In this document: one piece after another, positions 7,674 to 16,958 of the stretch
How positions within the stretch are numbered: position 1 is the first letter of the stretch
Layout of the letters: every line of letters begins with the position of its first letter
NCBI RefSeq assembly: GCF_022810305.1
Contig: NZ_JALGQH010000014.1
Coordinates: 1 to 64,000 of the forward strand
DNA: 64,000 nt
Direction of reading: 5' to 3'
Source: Rhodococcus sp. ARC_M6
GTDB taxonomy: Bacteria > Actinomycetota > Actinomycetes > Mycobacteriales > Mycobacteriaceae
Program-made: the position numbers and the translations under genes
Notes under the pieces: model-generated
What the model was told of the DNA's origin: nothing
Databases searched by the model: none
What the model saw: the letters and a program-made list of their open reading frames with translations, nothing else

Positions 7674-8238
7674 CCGAACGAGCCAGCGTCAGCAGTACCG
7701 AGTCGACGGATTGCTCGGCGAGTAGCTCATCCAACGGCAGATGGCGGAACAGGGCCCGGTAATAGATGGGCGCCGCCAATGCATCGAGAACAAAATCCAG
7801 GTCGAAGTCGTCGCGGATCTCACCGCGAGCACGAGCCGATTCCAACACTGCTGCAGTCGAATTGCGTCGCGGCTGAAAAAAGTTCGCCTGGAAATCGCGG
7901 GCCAATTCCGGATCTGACGCCAGGTCTGCAACCAACGCCGGCAGAACGGCACCCACGACAGTATCGCGCAGGCCGACAACCAACGTCGAGATACCGGCGA
8001 CCAGATCCGCTCTGAGATCGCCGGTATCGGGCGTCGGATGGGTACCGATCTGCGCCTGGACCACATCCACGACCAAATGCCGCTTCGACGGCCAACGTCG
8101 GTAGATCGCCGGGCGATGCACTCCGGCTCTCGTTGCTACCGACCCGATGGAAAGCTCGCCATACCCCTTCTCCCCCAACAACTCCAGAGTCGCAGAAAGT
8201 ACAGCGTCGTCAATTCGCTCGTCGCGACTGCGAACCAT
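7666..8238 (-). CDS. TetR-family transcriptional regulator
   Basis: 190 residues. N-terminal helix-turn-helix with SIGSVATRAGVHRPAIYRRW (recognition helix), followed by a C-terminal ligand domain of the TetR_C_11/16 type (ALAAPIYYRALF). It is directly downstream of a VOC-family gene: the VOC stop codon abuts the TetR start, so they form an operon. The palindrome upstream of the VOC gene is the probable autoregulatory operator. Ligand unknown. Confidence 0.88.
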   Translation of the reverse strand: MVRSRDERIDDAVLSATLELLGEKGYGELSIGSVATRAGVHRPAIYRRWPSKRHLVVDVVQAQIGTHPTPDTGDLRADLVAGISTLVVGLRDTVVGAVLPALVADLASDPELARDFQANFFQPRRNSTAAVLESARARGEIRDDFDLDFVLDALAAPIYYRALFRHLPLDELLAEQSVDSVLLTLARSVS

Positions 8239-8652
8239 CTACAGCACCGGCCTCGGCATGAGCACCAGTCGCCATCCGTCGGGATCTTCGAAAGTCATTC
8301 CCGCATTCTCCGCCCAATACGGATTCTCGGATTCGACGGGTTCATGTCCGGCCTCGCCAAGCCGCTGCACAACCTTGTACATCGCATCCTCTCCGGCGAA
8401 GTACAGAACCAGAAGATTGTCGGCGCTGGGCGCGGGGCACGGACTTCCGTCGACGTGAGTAGTGAACTCGAGGTGATAGTTCGCGTCGGGTAGCCCGAGC
8501 ATGATGCCGTCGAAGCCGGCGTGCCCGGAAAATCGATACAGCTCGCGAAGTCCGAGGCAATCGCGATAGAACGCAATCACTTCTTCCAGCTTGTCGGTGG
8601 GGCGGGCGACTCGTACTTGGACGACCGCCAGATTGTCAGGCCACGTTGTCAT
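8239..8652 (-). CDS. VOC-superfamily (glyoxalase/bleomycin resistance) protein
   Basis: 137 residues with two beta-alpha-beta-beta-beta modules of the vicinal oxygen chelate fold: module 1 from VVQVRVARPTDKLEEVIAFY to LEFTTH, module 2 ending in MTFEDPDGWRLVLM. Likely metal ligands are a Glu in HLEFTT and Glu/Asp in FEDPDG. Such small proteins act as dioxygenases, lyases or drug-binding proteins; the substrate is unknown. ATG at 8652 is favoured; an earlier in-frame start at 8724 would overrun the promoter palindrome. First gene of a two-gene operon with a TetR regulator. Confidence 0.85.
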   Translation of the reverse strand: MTTWPDNLAVVQVRVARPTDKLEEVIAFYRDCLGLRELYRFSGHAGFDGIMLGLPDANYHLEFTTHVDGSPCPAPSADNLLVLYFAGEDAMYKVVQRLGEAGHEPVESENPYWAENAGMTFEDPDGWRLVLMPRPVL

Positions 8653-8658
8653 ATAAAA

Positions 8659-8677
8659 ACGGTACAGTACGTACCGT
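8659..8677. promoter_or_regulatory. TetR operator candidate upstream of VOC-tetR operon
   Basis: Inverted repeat ACGGTAC-N5-GTACCGT located 7 bases upstream of the VOC start codon. Size and symmetry match TetR sites, and the regulator is the second gene of the operon, so autoregulation is inferred. Confidence 0.65.
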
Positions 8678-8736
8678 AACAAATCTGGGTCGGGCTTGTT
8701 CGCCCAAAAAAATCGGACGACCATGCCGAATACCGT

Positions 8737-9171
8737 CTACAAACGATCATTCTCCGGAAACGGCGCTTTGGGCATGAATCGGGGACGCGCAAACAGCACC
8801 GACAGATTGGTCGGCTGAGATTCCACCGGCCGGTCCGATCGATACAGCAGCGCCCGTTGCGGCAGGCTCACCCACTCACTGACAAAGATGTCTCCGATCC
8901 GCTGGACCGGAACATGCGAGCCGTCTTCGAGTCGAACTGTCACATCAGCTCCGGCGTCGGACTGTCCGTAGACAACCCACCAGGATTCACCCTCGACGTC
9001 ACCGGGAGTGTGTTGACCGATGCCGATGACTGCGCCCTTTTCCAGGCGGTCGTGCCAGATTTTCTCGCGCGAGGCAGGCGCCACGCTGTAACTATCATCG
9101 CTGCGAACGGATACGGCAACACGGGACTTCTCGAGCACCAACTCCTCGACAACCAACTTTTCGGTAACCAC
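8737..9171 (-). CDS. Hypothetical protein of unknown function
   Basis: About 144 residues, soluble, rich in Val and charged residues (VTEKLVVEELVLEKSRVAV at the N-terminus, then ASREKIWHDRLEKGAVIGIG). No signal peptide or membrane segment. I do not recognise the family. The GTG at 9171 is favoured because GAAAGGGGCGAG lies just upstream; an ATG at 9237 is also in frame. Codon use (high GC at third positions) supports real coding. It is divergent from the XRE regulator, with about 120 bases between the starts, so the two may share control. Confidence 0.6.
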   Translation of the reverse strand: MVTEKLVVEELVLEKSRVAVSVRSDDSYSVAPASREKIWHDRLEKGAVIGIGQHTPGDVEGESWWVVYGQSDAGADVTVRLEDGSHVPVQRIGDIFVSEWVSLPQRALLYRSDRPVESQPTNLSVLFARPRFMPKAPFPENDRL

Positions 9172-9255
9172 CGGCTCGCCCCTTTCGGTTTGGCCAAGCC
9201 TAACGCGGTCGACCCTTCCAGGATGGGAACCGGACACGCTGCACAGTTGCGAACA

Positions 9256-9282
9256 TTGACAAACTGTTGTGTTTTTACAACA
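9256..9282 (+). promoter_or_regulatory. Candidate -35 box and operator of the XRE regulator gene
   Basis: TTGACA at 9256-9261 is followed by the inverted repeat TGTTGT-N6-ACAACA (9265-9282), placed 9 bases before the XRE start codon. A repressor bound here would block the promoter. The -10 element is not clear. Confidence 0.5.
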
Positions 9283-9291
9283 CTTTGATAG

Positions 9292-9588
9292 ATGAGCCCA
9301 GTCCGCCGGGGAGACTCACTCCCCATCTTCAATCGAATCGCGGTGCTTCGCGCCGAGCGGAAGATGAGTCGGATCCAGCTCGCACAACTTGTCGACGTCA
9401 ATCCGCAGACAGTCGGTGTACTCGAACGCGGCGACCACTATCCCAGCCTGGACCTCGCATTTCGGATCTCCGATGTTTTCGATCTCCCGGTCGAAGCAGT
9501 GTTCTCTCGTACGGAGTTCAGCCCCCTGTCCACAGAGGTCTACCGATCCGACCACTATCCCGAGGAGAGTGAAAAGCCAGGTGTCTGA
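9292..9588 (+). CDS. XRE/HTH_3-family DNA-binding protein (YozG/Cro-like)
   Basis: 98 residues. The core is a Cro/CI helix-turn-helix: MSRIQLAQLVDVNPQTVGVLERG then YPSLDLAFRISDVFDLPVEAVF, typical of small regulators paired with membrane proteins. The stop overlaps the next gene's GTG start by eight bases, so the two are translationally coupled. In such pairs the regulator usually controls its own operon; an inverted repeat overlapping the promoter fits that. Signal unknown. Confidence 0.85.
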   Translation: MSPVRRGDSLPIFNRIAVLRAERKMSRIQLAQLVDVNPQTVGVLERGDHYPSLDLAFRISDVFDLPVEAVFSRTEFSPLSTEVYRSDHYPEESEKPGV

Positions 9589-10114
9589 AACAAATCTGAT
9601 CGATCGCTACCAGGCTCACCGCACTCGAAGGTTCCTGCAGAACGAGGAAGTGTTCAAACACTGGTTGCCCACCTGGAGAACTCGCCGCCGACGACGCGTT
9701 CTGGTGCGGGCGCTCAGCCTCGTGTTCGTCGTGATGATCGCAGTGGCCGTCGCATGCCTGTTCAACACCATGGTCGCGCTGGTATGGCCCGTGATCACCA
9801 TTGTGTTCATGGCACTGTTCACGTCGTTGCAAGTAGTTTCGGGACGCCAAGGCGACGCCCCGAGGCAAGCGCTGGACGAATGGGAAATCCAGCAACGCAA
9901 CAATGCTCGCTCCATTGCATTGACCGTGACCCAATCGTTGGTGTTCTTTGTCGCGATATTCCTGATTTTTACCTCGTCGGTGGGTTGGAATGTAGAGAAA
10001 CTTCCGTATACAGGAGGACTGCTTGCAATCACCGCGATGCTGATCGGCGCATGCACACCGGCAATGATTCTCGCCTGGACCCAGCCGGATCCGGAACCTG
10101 GCGACACCGACTAG
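9581..10114 (+). CDS. Four-helix membrane protein coupled to XRE regulator
   Basis: 177 residues with a basic N-terminal cytoplasmic segment (TWRTRRRRRVLVRAL) and four hydrophobic helices: about residues 44-62, 66-85, 112-132 and 143-163. The GTG start at 9581 lies inside the end of the XRE gene, with GAGGAGAG 13-18 bases upstream. This arrangement (small XRE regulator plus four-TM protein) is recurrent in Actinobacteria and Firmicutes, but the function of the membrane partner is not known. No enzymatic motif seen. Confidence 0.78.
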   Translation: MSETNLIDRYQAHRTRRFLQNEEVFKHWLPTWRTRRRRRVLVRALSLVFVVMIAVAVACLFNTMVALVWPVITIVFMALFTSLQVVSGRQGDAPRQALDEWEIQQRNNARSIALTVTQSLVFFVAIFLIFTSSVGWNVEKLPYTGGLLAITAMLIGACTPAMILAWTQPDPEPGDTD

Positions 10115-10168
10115 CCGAACCCACGCCTGCACCACGTAAGAGCAACACCCGAACGATGAGAAGGAATC

Positions 10169-11065
10169 ATGGCCTCAACCCTGACAATCGACGGAATCTC
10201 GAAACGCTACGGCGACGTCGTAGCGCTCGACAACCTCAGCTTCGAAGTGCGCCCCGGCGAGATCTTCGGGTTTGTCGGCAGTAACGGCGCCGGCAAGACC
10301 ACGACGATGCGCATCGCCCTCGGTGTCCTCGCAGCAGATTCGGGGGAAGTACGTCTCGGCGGCAATCCCGTAGACCTCGACGTACGACGCACCATCGGAT
10401 ACATGCCCGAGGAGCGTGGCCTCTATCCCAAGATGAAGGTAGGCGCCCAGCTCGCCTATCTTGCCGAGCTGCACGGACTTTCGAAGGCAGATGCCCGAAC
10501 GGCAACCACCTTCTGGACCGAGCGCCTCGGTATCGCCGACAGAGCCAAGGACACCGTCGATTCGCTCTCGCTGGGCAACCAGCAGCGAGTTCAGCTCGCC
10601 GCTGCTCTGGTGCACGATCCAGCGGTACTTGTTCTCGACGAACCGTTCTCCGGTCTGGACCCGGTTGCCGTCGACGTCATGAGCGACGTATTGGTGGAGA
10701 AGGCCCGCACCGGTGTACCGGTCATCTTCTCGAGTCACCAACTCGAACTCGTGGAGCGCCTCAGCGACCGCGTCGGCATCATCAGCCGTGGCAGTATGCG
10801 CGAGGTCGGAACAGTCGACGAACTCCGCGGCAAAGGCAACACGCAACTCGAGATCCTTGCACCCGACGCCCCACCCGGCTGGGCTGATCATCTCATCGGT
10901 GTCAGCACCGTCAGCCACCGCGACGGACGCACACTTCTCAGTGTCGACAATGCCGCCGACGACCAGCAGATTCTGCACGCCGCCCTGAAAACCGGTCCGG
11001 TGCATGAATTCACCCGTCATCGTCCCTCCCTGACCGACTTGTTCCGAGAGGTGGTTTCAGCGTGA
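10169..11065 (+). CDS. ABC exporter ATP-binding protein (NatA-like, DUF4162 C-terminus)
   Basis: 298 residues. Walker A GSNGAGKTTTM near residue 40, signature LSLGNQQRVQLA, Walker B VLVLDEPFSGLDP, switch His in FSSHQLELVERLSDRV. The C-terminal ~80 residues form the DUF4162-type extension seen in NatA/YhaQ exporter ATPases. It energises the permease encoded next, whose GTG start overlaps this stop (GTGA). Substrate may be Na+, drugs or lipids; not determinable here. ATG at 10169 follows GAGAAGGAAT. Confidence 0.9.
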   Translation: MASTLTIDGISKRYGDVVALDNLSFEVRPGEIFGFVGSNGAGKTTTMRIALGVLAADSGEVRLGGNPVDLDVRRTIGYMPEERGLYPKMKVGAQLAYLAELHGLSKADARTATTFWTERLGIADRAKDTVDSLSLGNQQRVQLAAALVHDPAVLVLDEPFSGLDPVAVDVMSDVLVEKARTGVPVIFSSHQLELVERLSDRVGIISRGSMREVGTVDELRGKGNTQLEILAPDAPPGWADHLIGVSTVSHRDGRTLLSVDNAADDQQILHAALKTGPVHEFTRHRPSLTDLFREVVSA

Positions 11066-12255
11066 GCACTCCGCTAAGCGGTACCCGCGCCATTGGTTTG
11101 GTCGCCAAGCGCGAATTCACCACCCAGATTGCCAAAAAGAGCTTTCTGATCAGCAACATCATCATTCTGATCGCGATTATCGGCGGCATCATCGCCTTCT
11201 CCTTGTTCTCCGGGGGCGACGAGGATAAGTCGAAGATCGGTCTGGTTGGAAGTCAGTCACTTTCAGCTGCCCTTGTCAGTAATGGCGAAGCCATCGGCAC
11301 CGGCGTCGAGGTCACAGAAGTCAGCGACGAAGCGACGGCCCGCACCCGTGTGCAGGACGGGGACCTCGATGTTGCGGTCATCCCTTCCGCCAACGGCGGC
11401 GCCACCGTCATCACCAACAAGGAGATCACCACCAACCTCCGCGCAATCATCGAAGGTTCCGTGGCCGGGAAAGCGCAGTCGGAAGCACTGACCGAAGCCG
11501 GCGTCGACCCCGCGCAGCTCGCCGCGTCCACTGCAGGCGCTAAGGTCACCCTGGAAACCTTGGATCCGCCGGATCCCGAACAGGGACAACGCATTGCGCT
11601 CTCGATCGCTGCTGTCGCCCTCCTGTACATGCAGATCATGCTGTTCGGAACGTACGTTGCGATGGGTGTTGTCGAGGAGAAGTCCAGCCGTGTCGTCGAA
11701 CTCCTCCTCTCGACTCTTCGCCCGCTGCAGCTGTTGTGGGGGAAGGTCATCGGGATCGGCGCAGTCGGATTGCTCCAGCTAGCCGCCTATGCCATCGCCG
11801 GGGTGGGCACCGGCCTGGCCACCGGAATGTTGACCGTGACCGGTACCGCGATCGGTGTTCTGATCGGTACAGTCGGCTGGTTCATCCTGGGCTTCGCATT
11901 CTTCGCTGTCCTCTATGCTGCAGCAGGTTCCATGGTTTCGCGGCAGGAGGACGTCAACGCAACGGCCGCGCCGCTGGTCATTCTCATCGTGGCAATGTTC
12001 GGTATCGCGTTCTCCACCGTCGGAAACCCCGAGGGCACACTGAGCAATGTACTGAGTTGGATTCCCCCGTTCTCGGCCATCCTCATGCCGTTGCGTATCG
12101 CCGCCGGAGTTGCGACGCCGTTCCAGATCGTCGGAACGATTGTCCTCATGCTCACGGTCACCGTTTTGTTCTCGATCATCGCCGCAAAGATCTACCAGCG
12201 CTCCATCCTTCGTATCGGCAAGGTTGTCTCCTGGAAAGAGGCCTTCGGGCGCTGA
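11062..12255 (+). CDS. ABC-2 type permease (NatB/YhaP-like)
   Basis: 397 residues: one N-terminal transmembrane helix (SFLISNIIILIAIIGGIIAF), a ~150-residue extracytoplasmic domain, then five to six helices including YMQIMLFGTYVAMGVVEEKS, the conserved E-K-S-S-R-V-V-E-L-L-L motif of ABC-2 permeases. It partners the ATPase upstream via a 4-base overlap. The architecture matches Na+/drug exporters NatB and YhaP. Specificity unknown. Confidence 0.9.
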   Translation: MSTPLSGTRAIGLVAKREFTTQIAKKSFLISNIIILIAIIGGIIAFSLFSGGDEDKSKIGLVGSQSLSAALVSNGEAIGTGVEVTEVSDEATARTRVQDGDLDVAVIPSANGGATVITNKEITTNLRAIIEGSVAGKAQSEALTEAGVDPAQLAASTAGAKVTLETLDPPDPEQGQRIALSIAAVALLYMQIMLFGTYVAMGVVEEKSSRVVELLLSTLRPLQLLWGKVIGIGAVGLLQLAAYAIAGVGTGLATGMLTVTGTAIGVLIGTVGWFILGFAFFAVLYAAAGSMVSRQEDVNATAAPLVILIVAMFGIAFSTVGNPEGTLSNVLSWIPPFSAILMPLRIAAGVATPFQIVGTIVLMLTVTVLFSIIAAKIYQRSILRIGKVVSWKEAFGR

Positions 12256-12322
12256 CCTCACTGCCGGGCCGGGGCCGGTAGGTTCGTCCGGGACGAAGTA
12301 ATCGGCGAAAACGGAGGGTGCT

Positions 12323-13810
12323 GTGCGTATCTCGGCCCAGGAACTACTGACTCACGTGCTTGATCCTGGGAGCTTCGACTCCTGGGATACCGAGCCACTC
12401 GACGTCCATCCGGGGCCCGAATATGCAGCAGACCTCGCCAGCGCCCGAGCGAAGAGCGGTGCCGACGAGTCGGTGATGACCGGCGTCGGCACCGTTCGTG
12501 GGCGGCGAGTAGCGATAATCGCGTGCGATTTCAGCTTTCTCGCCGGTTCCATCGGTGTCGCGGCTGCAGAACGAATCGTCTCGGCTGTCGAACGTGCCAC
12601 GGCGCAGCAACTTCCACTCCTCGCCTCGCCGACATCCGGCGGAACCCGAATGCAAGAAGGCACTGTCGCCTTCGTGCAGATGGTCAAGATCGCGGCGGCA
12701 GTCGCCGTCCACAAGGGCGCTCATCTCCCCTATCTCGTGTACTTACGCAACCCCACTACCGGCGGAGTCTTTGCATCCTGGGGTTCGTTGGGCCACATCA
12801 CCATTGCGGAACCCGGTGCGCTGGTGGGCTTTCTCGGGCCACGCGTGTACGAGGCCCTTTACGGCGAGAAGTTTCCCGACGGCATCCAGACGTCCGAGAA
12901 CCTGTATCGCAACGGCGTCATCGACGGCGTGGTTCCCGTCGAGCGCTTGCGCCTGCTGGTCAATCGAGCGCTGTGTGTACTCAGCGATCCGCCGACACCG
13001 ACTACCCTCTCTCTTGCGGAGGCGCCAGAGCTCCCGGACGTACCGGCCTGGCAGTCGGTAATGCTCTCGCGGCGTTCGGATCGCCCCGGAATCCGGCAAC
13101 TGCTGCGTCATGCTGCCACCGAACAGGTACCGCTCAGTGGCACTGGTCAAGGCGAGACCGACAAGACGATCCTGCTCTCGCTCGCACGTTTTCGTGGCTA
13201 CCCTTGCATCCTGCTCGGGCAGGATCGAAGTGGTCAATCTGCGCTCAACACCATGGGCCCGGGAGCCCTGCGCGAGGCCAGGCGCGGCATGAAATTGGCG
13301 GAAGAACTTCAACTTCCGCTCGTTCTTGTCATTGACACACTCGGGGCTTCATTGTCCAAGGAAGCCGAAGAGCGCGGGCTGGCTCCTGAAATCGCGCGCT
13401 GCATCGCGGATCTCGTGATGTTGAAAACGTCGACCGTGTCGGTAATTCTCGGCCAGGGTACCGGCGGCGGCGCCCTAGCTCTCCTGCCGGCCGATCGCGT
13501 CCTCGCCGCACAGAACGGTTGGCTCGCACCGCTCCCTCCCGAAGGTGCCAGCGCCATCGTGCACCGCGACATCACGCATGCCCCCGAAATGGCCGCGGCT
13601 CAGGGAATTCGATCGTCGGATCTTCTCCGCGACGGAATCGTCGACGCTATTATTCCCGAAATGCCTGATGCTGCCGACGAGCCTGTCGAGTTCTCCAAAC
13701 GCGTCGGAGCAGCGATCGCGCACGAGCTCGCACGCCTGACCGAAGAAACCACCGTCGACAGGACCACTGCGCGGATCGCTCGCTATCGAAATTTGGGAGT
13801 ACCCCGATGA
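12323..13810 (+). CDS. accD3: Acyl-CoA carboxylase carboxyltransferase subunit AccD3
   Basis: 495 residues with tandem carboxyltransferase crotonase-like halves. N half: SPTSGGTRMQEGTVAFVQM and NPTTGGVFASWGSLGH; C half: LGQGTGGGALALLPADRV and WLAPLPPEGASAIV. Length and sequence match mycobacterial AccD3 (Rv0904c, recalled), a single-chain beta/alpha-type subunit. It would transfer carboxyl from carboxybiotin to an acyl-CoA, using a biotinylated alpha subunit encoded elsewhere; the true acyl substrate of AccD3 is not settled. GTG start after GGAGGGTGCT. The next membrane-protein gene overlaps by ATGA. Confidence 0.9.
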   Translation: MRISAQELLTHVLDPGSFDSWDTEPLDVHPGPEYAADLASARAKSGADESVMTGVGTVRGRRVAIIACDFSFLAGSIGVAAAERIVSAVERATAQQLPLLASPTSGGTRMQEGTVAFVQMVKIAAAVAVHKGAHLPYLVYLRNPTTGGVFASWGSLGHITIAEPGALVGFLGPRVYEALYGEKFPDGIQTSENLYRNGVIDGVVPVERLRLLVNRALCVLSDPPTPTTLSLAEAPELPDVPAWQSVMLSRRSDRPGIRQLLRHAATEQVPLSGTGQGETDKTILLSLARFRGYPCILLGQDRSGQSALNTMGPGALREARRGMKLAEELQLPLVLVIDTLGASLSKEAEERGLAPEIARCIADLVMLKTSTVSVILGQGTGGGALALLPADRVLAAQNGWLAPLPPEGASAIVHRDITHAPEMAAAQGIRSSDLLRDGIVDAIIPEMPDAADEPVEFSKRVGAAIAHELARLTEETTVDRTTARIARYRNLGVPR

Positions 13811-14901
13811 CGCCGAGACCGACGACACCGCAGACAACGGACCAGAAGACGATCACCGTGAAGACACTGCCGCACAACTACGACCGCGCAGCGCTCGCAC
13901 GATTCGAAGTGTTTCTTTTTGCTTCGGTAGCAACGGTACTCGTCACCCGCGGATACCTCGCTGCCATGGGATACCCCCAGATCGGCGGCGGCGGACTGCA
14001 TGTCGCGCATGTCCTCTGGGGTGGACTTTTGATGGCTGTCGCCATTGTCATGACTGCCATCACGGAAGGGAGCCGGATCCGTGCTCGCACTTGCTTGATC
14101 GGCGGCATCGGATTCGGCCTGTTTATCGACGAGGTGGGAAAGTTTGTCACCTCCGATGTCAACTACTTCTACCAACCTGCAATCGCAATCATGTACGTCG
14201 TCTTCGTTCTGTTTTACCTGATAGCACGTGAAATCGTGATCCGGCGAGGACTGAACGACCGACATCGACTTGTCATCGGTTCACGAGCATTGTCAGACCT
14301 GGCGCTCGGGCAGTTGGACGAGGTTCATTACCACCACGCTCTGCGCGTTCTCGACGGAATACGAGATCCCGAACTCGCGGATCTGGCCGGGTCGATCAAG
14401 ACCGGACTGCACTCGCACACCCCGACTGGCGGCGGTGTCGAATCGCAGCTCACAAATTGGCGAAATTCCGTCTCCACTCGCCTCACCGCAGTCCTCGGAC
14501 ATCGCATTGTCCGTCGAATCGTGTTGGCGCTTTTTATCGTGGAAGCACTGGGTTCGATAGCCACCGCCGTGATCGCAATGTTCACAAAAGTGGAGATCGT
14601 GGCCGAGGATGTCTCGGATCTTGTTGTTCTCCTATCGACCGCAACTTCGACGATCTTGGTGATTCTGGGCGTGTGGTTCCTATTCCGCAACCGCTATCTA
14701 CGAGCCTTGCGACTGCTCCGGGCATCGATCGTCATCAGCCTCCTTGTGACTCAGGTGTATCTGTTCACGCAAGATCAATTCGGAGCGCTCACCGGCTTTG
14801 TACTGTCGCTCTTCATGCTGGCCGTTCTGCGTGTCACCATCCGAACCGAGGAGGCAGCAGCAGAAGCTGCGCCTGATCGCAGCCTCGAAATGCGTCACTG
14901 A
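13807..14901 (+). CDS. Polytopic membrane protein, unknown function
   Basis: 364 residues with about eight hydrophobic helices: four in the N-terminal half (around FEVFLFASVATVLVTRGYL, LWGGLLMAVAIVMTAI, CLIGGIGFGLFIDEVGKFV, IAIMYVVFVLFYLIA), a soluble middle region of ~90 residues, then four more helices. The family is not recognised with certainty. Its start overlaps the accD3 stop (ATGA), so both are expressed together; homologous neighbours of accD3 were not recalled. No catalytic motif visible. Confidence 0.75.
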   Translation: MTPRPTTPQTTDQKTITVKTLPHNYDRAALARFEVFLFASVATVLVTRGYLAAMGYPQIGGGGLHVAHVLWGGLLMAVAIVMTAITEGSRIRARTCLIGGIGFGLFIDEVGKFVTSDVNYFYQPAIAIMYVVFVLFYLIAREIVIRRGLNDRHRLVIGSRALSDLALGQLDEVHYHHALRVLDGIRDPELADLAGSIKTGLHSHTPTGGGVESQLTNWRNSVSTRLTAVLGHRIVRRIVLALFIVEALGSIATAVIAMFTKVEIVAEDVSDLVVLLSTATSTILVILGVWFLFRNRYLRALRLLRASIVISLLVTQVYLFTQDQFGALTGFVLSLFMLAVLRVTIRTEEAAAEAAPDRSLEMRH

Positions 14902-15026
14902 CCGACAGTTCCGGCCCGCCCAGCGCACAAGAGTGGGCTTCCGGCTTCTGACGTCCTTCTTTCGCGGTCCTCGAGTAAAGTGCAACAAGTCAGCGGTACC
15001 AGAAGGTCATGAGAGGACCCACGTCG

Positions 15027-16943
15027 ATGAGCGAGCGCGAGCAGACGGCCCACACCACCTATGCCGACGCGTATCGCGAGAGCATGGAGCAGCCGGAGCA
15101 GTTCTGGCTCGATGCGGCTCGCGCTGTGGACTGGGATATTGCCCCCACCAAAGCTCTCGACGACTCCGCAACGCCCGTCTACCGCTGGTTCCCGGATGCT
15201 TCGCTGAACACGAGCTTCAATGCTCTTGATCGCCACGTACGCGACGGACGCGGAGACCAGACGGCACTCATCTTCGATTCAGCGATGGTTCCGGCCAAGA
15301 CGTCGTACACGTACTCCGAACTGCTCGAGCAGGTTTCACTGTTCGCTGGTGTCCTGCGCGATCAGGGCGTCGTCGCCGGAGACCGCGTCATCATCTACAT
15401 GCCGATGATCCCCGAGGCTGCGATTGCCATGCTGGCCTGCGCGCGCATCGGCGCGGTGCACTCCGTGGTGTTCGGCGGATTTGCCGCCAAGGAACTCGCA
15501 ACACGTATCGACGACGCCGGCCCGGTGGTGCTGGTGACAGCGTCGGGTGGCCTCGAACCCGGGCGCACCATCGAATACCTGCCGATGGTCGAGAAGGCTC
15601 TGCAGCTTTCCGCCACTCCGGCTCACACCGTCATCGTCAAGAATCGTGAACAGATTCCCGGATCCGCTGCCGACTACAAGTCCAGTGGCGCAGCGTGGTT
15701 CGACTGGGACGAGTTGATCGCCGACGCCACTCCCGCGGATCCGGTCTCCGTTGCTGCGACGGATCCGCTGTACATCCTCTATACCTCGGGTACCACCGGT
15801 AAGCCCAAGGGCGTTGTTCGTGACAACGGCGGACACGCAGTGGCGCTCACCTGGACGATGAAGAATCTGTACAACATCGAACCAGGTCAAGTCTGGTGGA
15901 CTGCTTCCGATGTCGGCTGGGTGGTCGGCCACTCCTACATCGTCTACGGCCCCTTGCTCGCGGGCGCAACCACCGTCATGTACGAGGGCAAGCCCGTCGG
16001 AACCCCGGATGCCGGCGCCTTCTGGCGCATCATTTCCGAATACAAAGTGTCGGCCCTGTTCACCGCTCCGACGGCGATTCGCGCTGTCCGCAAGATGGAT
16101 CCTGATGCGGAAGAGCTTGCGAAGTACGACATCTCGTCTCTGGACACGTTGTTCGCCGCCGGAGAGCGCCTCGATCCCGACACCTACGAGTGGGCAACCC
16201 GCGTATTGGATCGTCCCGTCGTCGACCACTGGTGGCAGACCGAAACCGGTTGGGCGATCTGCGCCAACCTCCGCGGTCTCGAACCCATGGAGATCAAGGC
16301 CGGCTCCCCCACCGTCGCCTGCCCCGGCTATCGCGTCGAAATCGTCGACGGCAAAGGCGAACTCGTGGGACCGGGCACCGAAGGCAACATCGTCATCGGC
16401 CTGCCGCTACCTCCCGGAACGCTCGCCGGACTGTGGCGCGACGACGATCGATATGTCAGGTCGTACCTCTCCACCTTCGACGGCTACTACCTCACCGGCG
16501 ACTCGGGCTACATCGACGAGGACAACTACGTGTTTGTGCTCGGCCGCAGCGATGACGTGATCAACGTTGCCGGACATCGCCTTTCGACGGGAAGCATGGA
16601 AGCCGTCGTTGCCGGCCACCCGGCCGTCGCGGAGTGCGCCGTCATCGGTATCCACGACGAACTCAAGGGACAGCGGCCCAGCGGCTATGTCGTCCTCAAG
16701 TCCGGCGTGGACATCGACCCCGACACACTCCGGAAAGAATTGGTAGCCCGGGTCCGCGATCAAATCGGTGCTGTTGCCACGTTCCGCGATGTGACCGTCG
16801 TGCAGGCGCTCCCGAAAACTCGATCCGGCAAGATCCTGCGCAAGACGATGCGTCAGATCGCGGACAACGAGGAGTACACCGTGCCGTCGACTATCGAAGA
16901 CATGTCCGTTCTGGATGATCTAACGAAACTTCTTCGGGGATAG
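15027..16943 (+). CDS. prpE: Propionyl-CoA synthetase / acyl-CoA synthetase (PrpE-like)
   Basis: About 638 residues, the length of ACS/PrpE enzymes. N-terminal ACAS_N domain (YADAYRESMEQPEQFWLDAA), then AMP-binding domain with P-loop YTSGTTGKPKG near residue 250, WWQTETGW (A5), YLTGDSGYIDEDNY (A7), and C-terminal TRSGKILRKTMRQI with the catalytic, acetylatable Lys. It activates propionate (or acetate) to acyl-CoA via acyl-AMP. ATG at 15027 is used because GAGAGGA lies nine bases upstream; ATG at 15009 is in frame. Assigned to PrpE rather than Acs by overall likeness; moderate certainty on substrate. Confidence 0.87.
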   Translation: MSEREQTAHTTYADAYRESMEQPEQFWLDAARAVDWDIAPTKALDDSATPVYRWFPDASLNTSFNALDRHVRDGRGDQTALIFDSAMVPAKTSYTYSELLEQVSLFAGVLRDQGVVAGDRVIIYMPMIPEAAIAMLACARIGAVHSVVFGGFAAKELATRIDDAGPVVLVTASGGLEPGRTIEYLPMVEKALQLSATPAHTVIVKNREQIPGSAADYKSSGAAWFDWDELIADATPADPVSVAATDPLYILYTSGTTGKPKGVVRDNGGHAVALTWTMKNLYNIEPGQVWWTASDVGWVVGHSYIVYGPLLAGATTVMYEGKPVGTPDAGAFWRIISEYKVSALFTAPTAIRAVRKMDPDAEELAKYDISSLDTLFAAGERLDPDTYEWATRVLDRPVVDHWWQTETGWAICANLRGLEPMEIKAGSPTVACPGYRVEIVDGKGELVGPGTEGNIVIGLPLPPGTLAGLWRDDDRYVRSYLSTFDGYYLTGDSGYIDEDNYVFVLGRSDDVINVAGHRLSTGSMEAVVAGHPAVAECAVIGIHDELKGQRPSGYVVLKSGVDIDPDTLRKELVARVRDQIGAVATFRDVTVVQALPKTRSGKILRKTMRQIADNEEYTVPSTIEDMSVLDDLTKLLRG

Positions 16944-16958
16944 CAATTTTCACGATTC

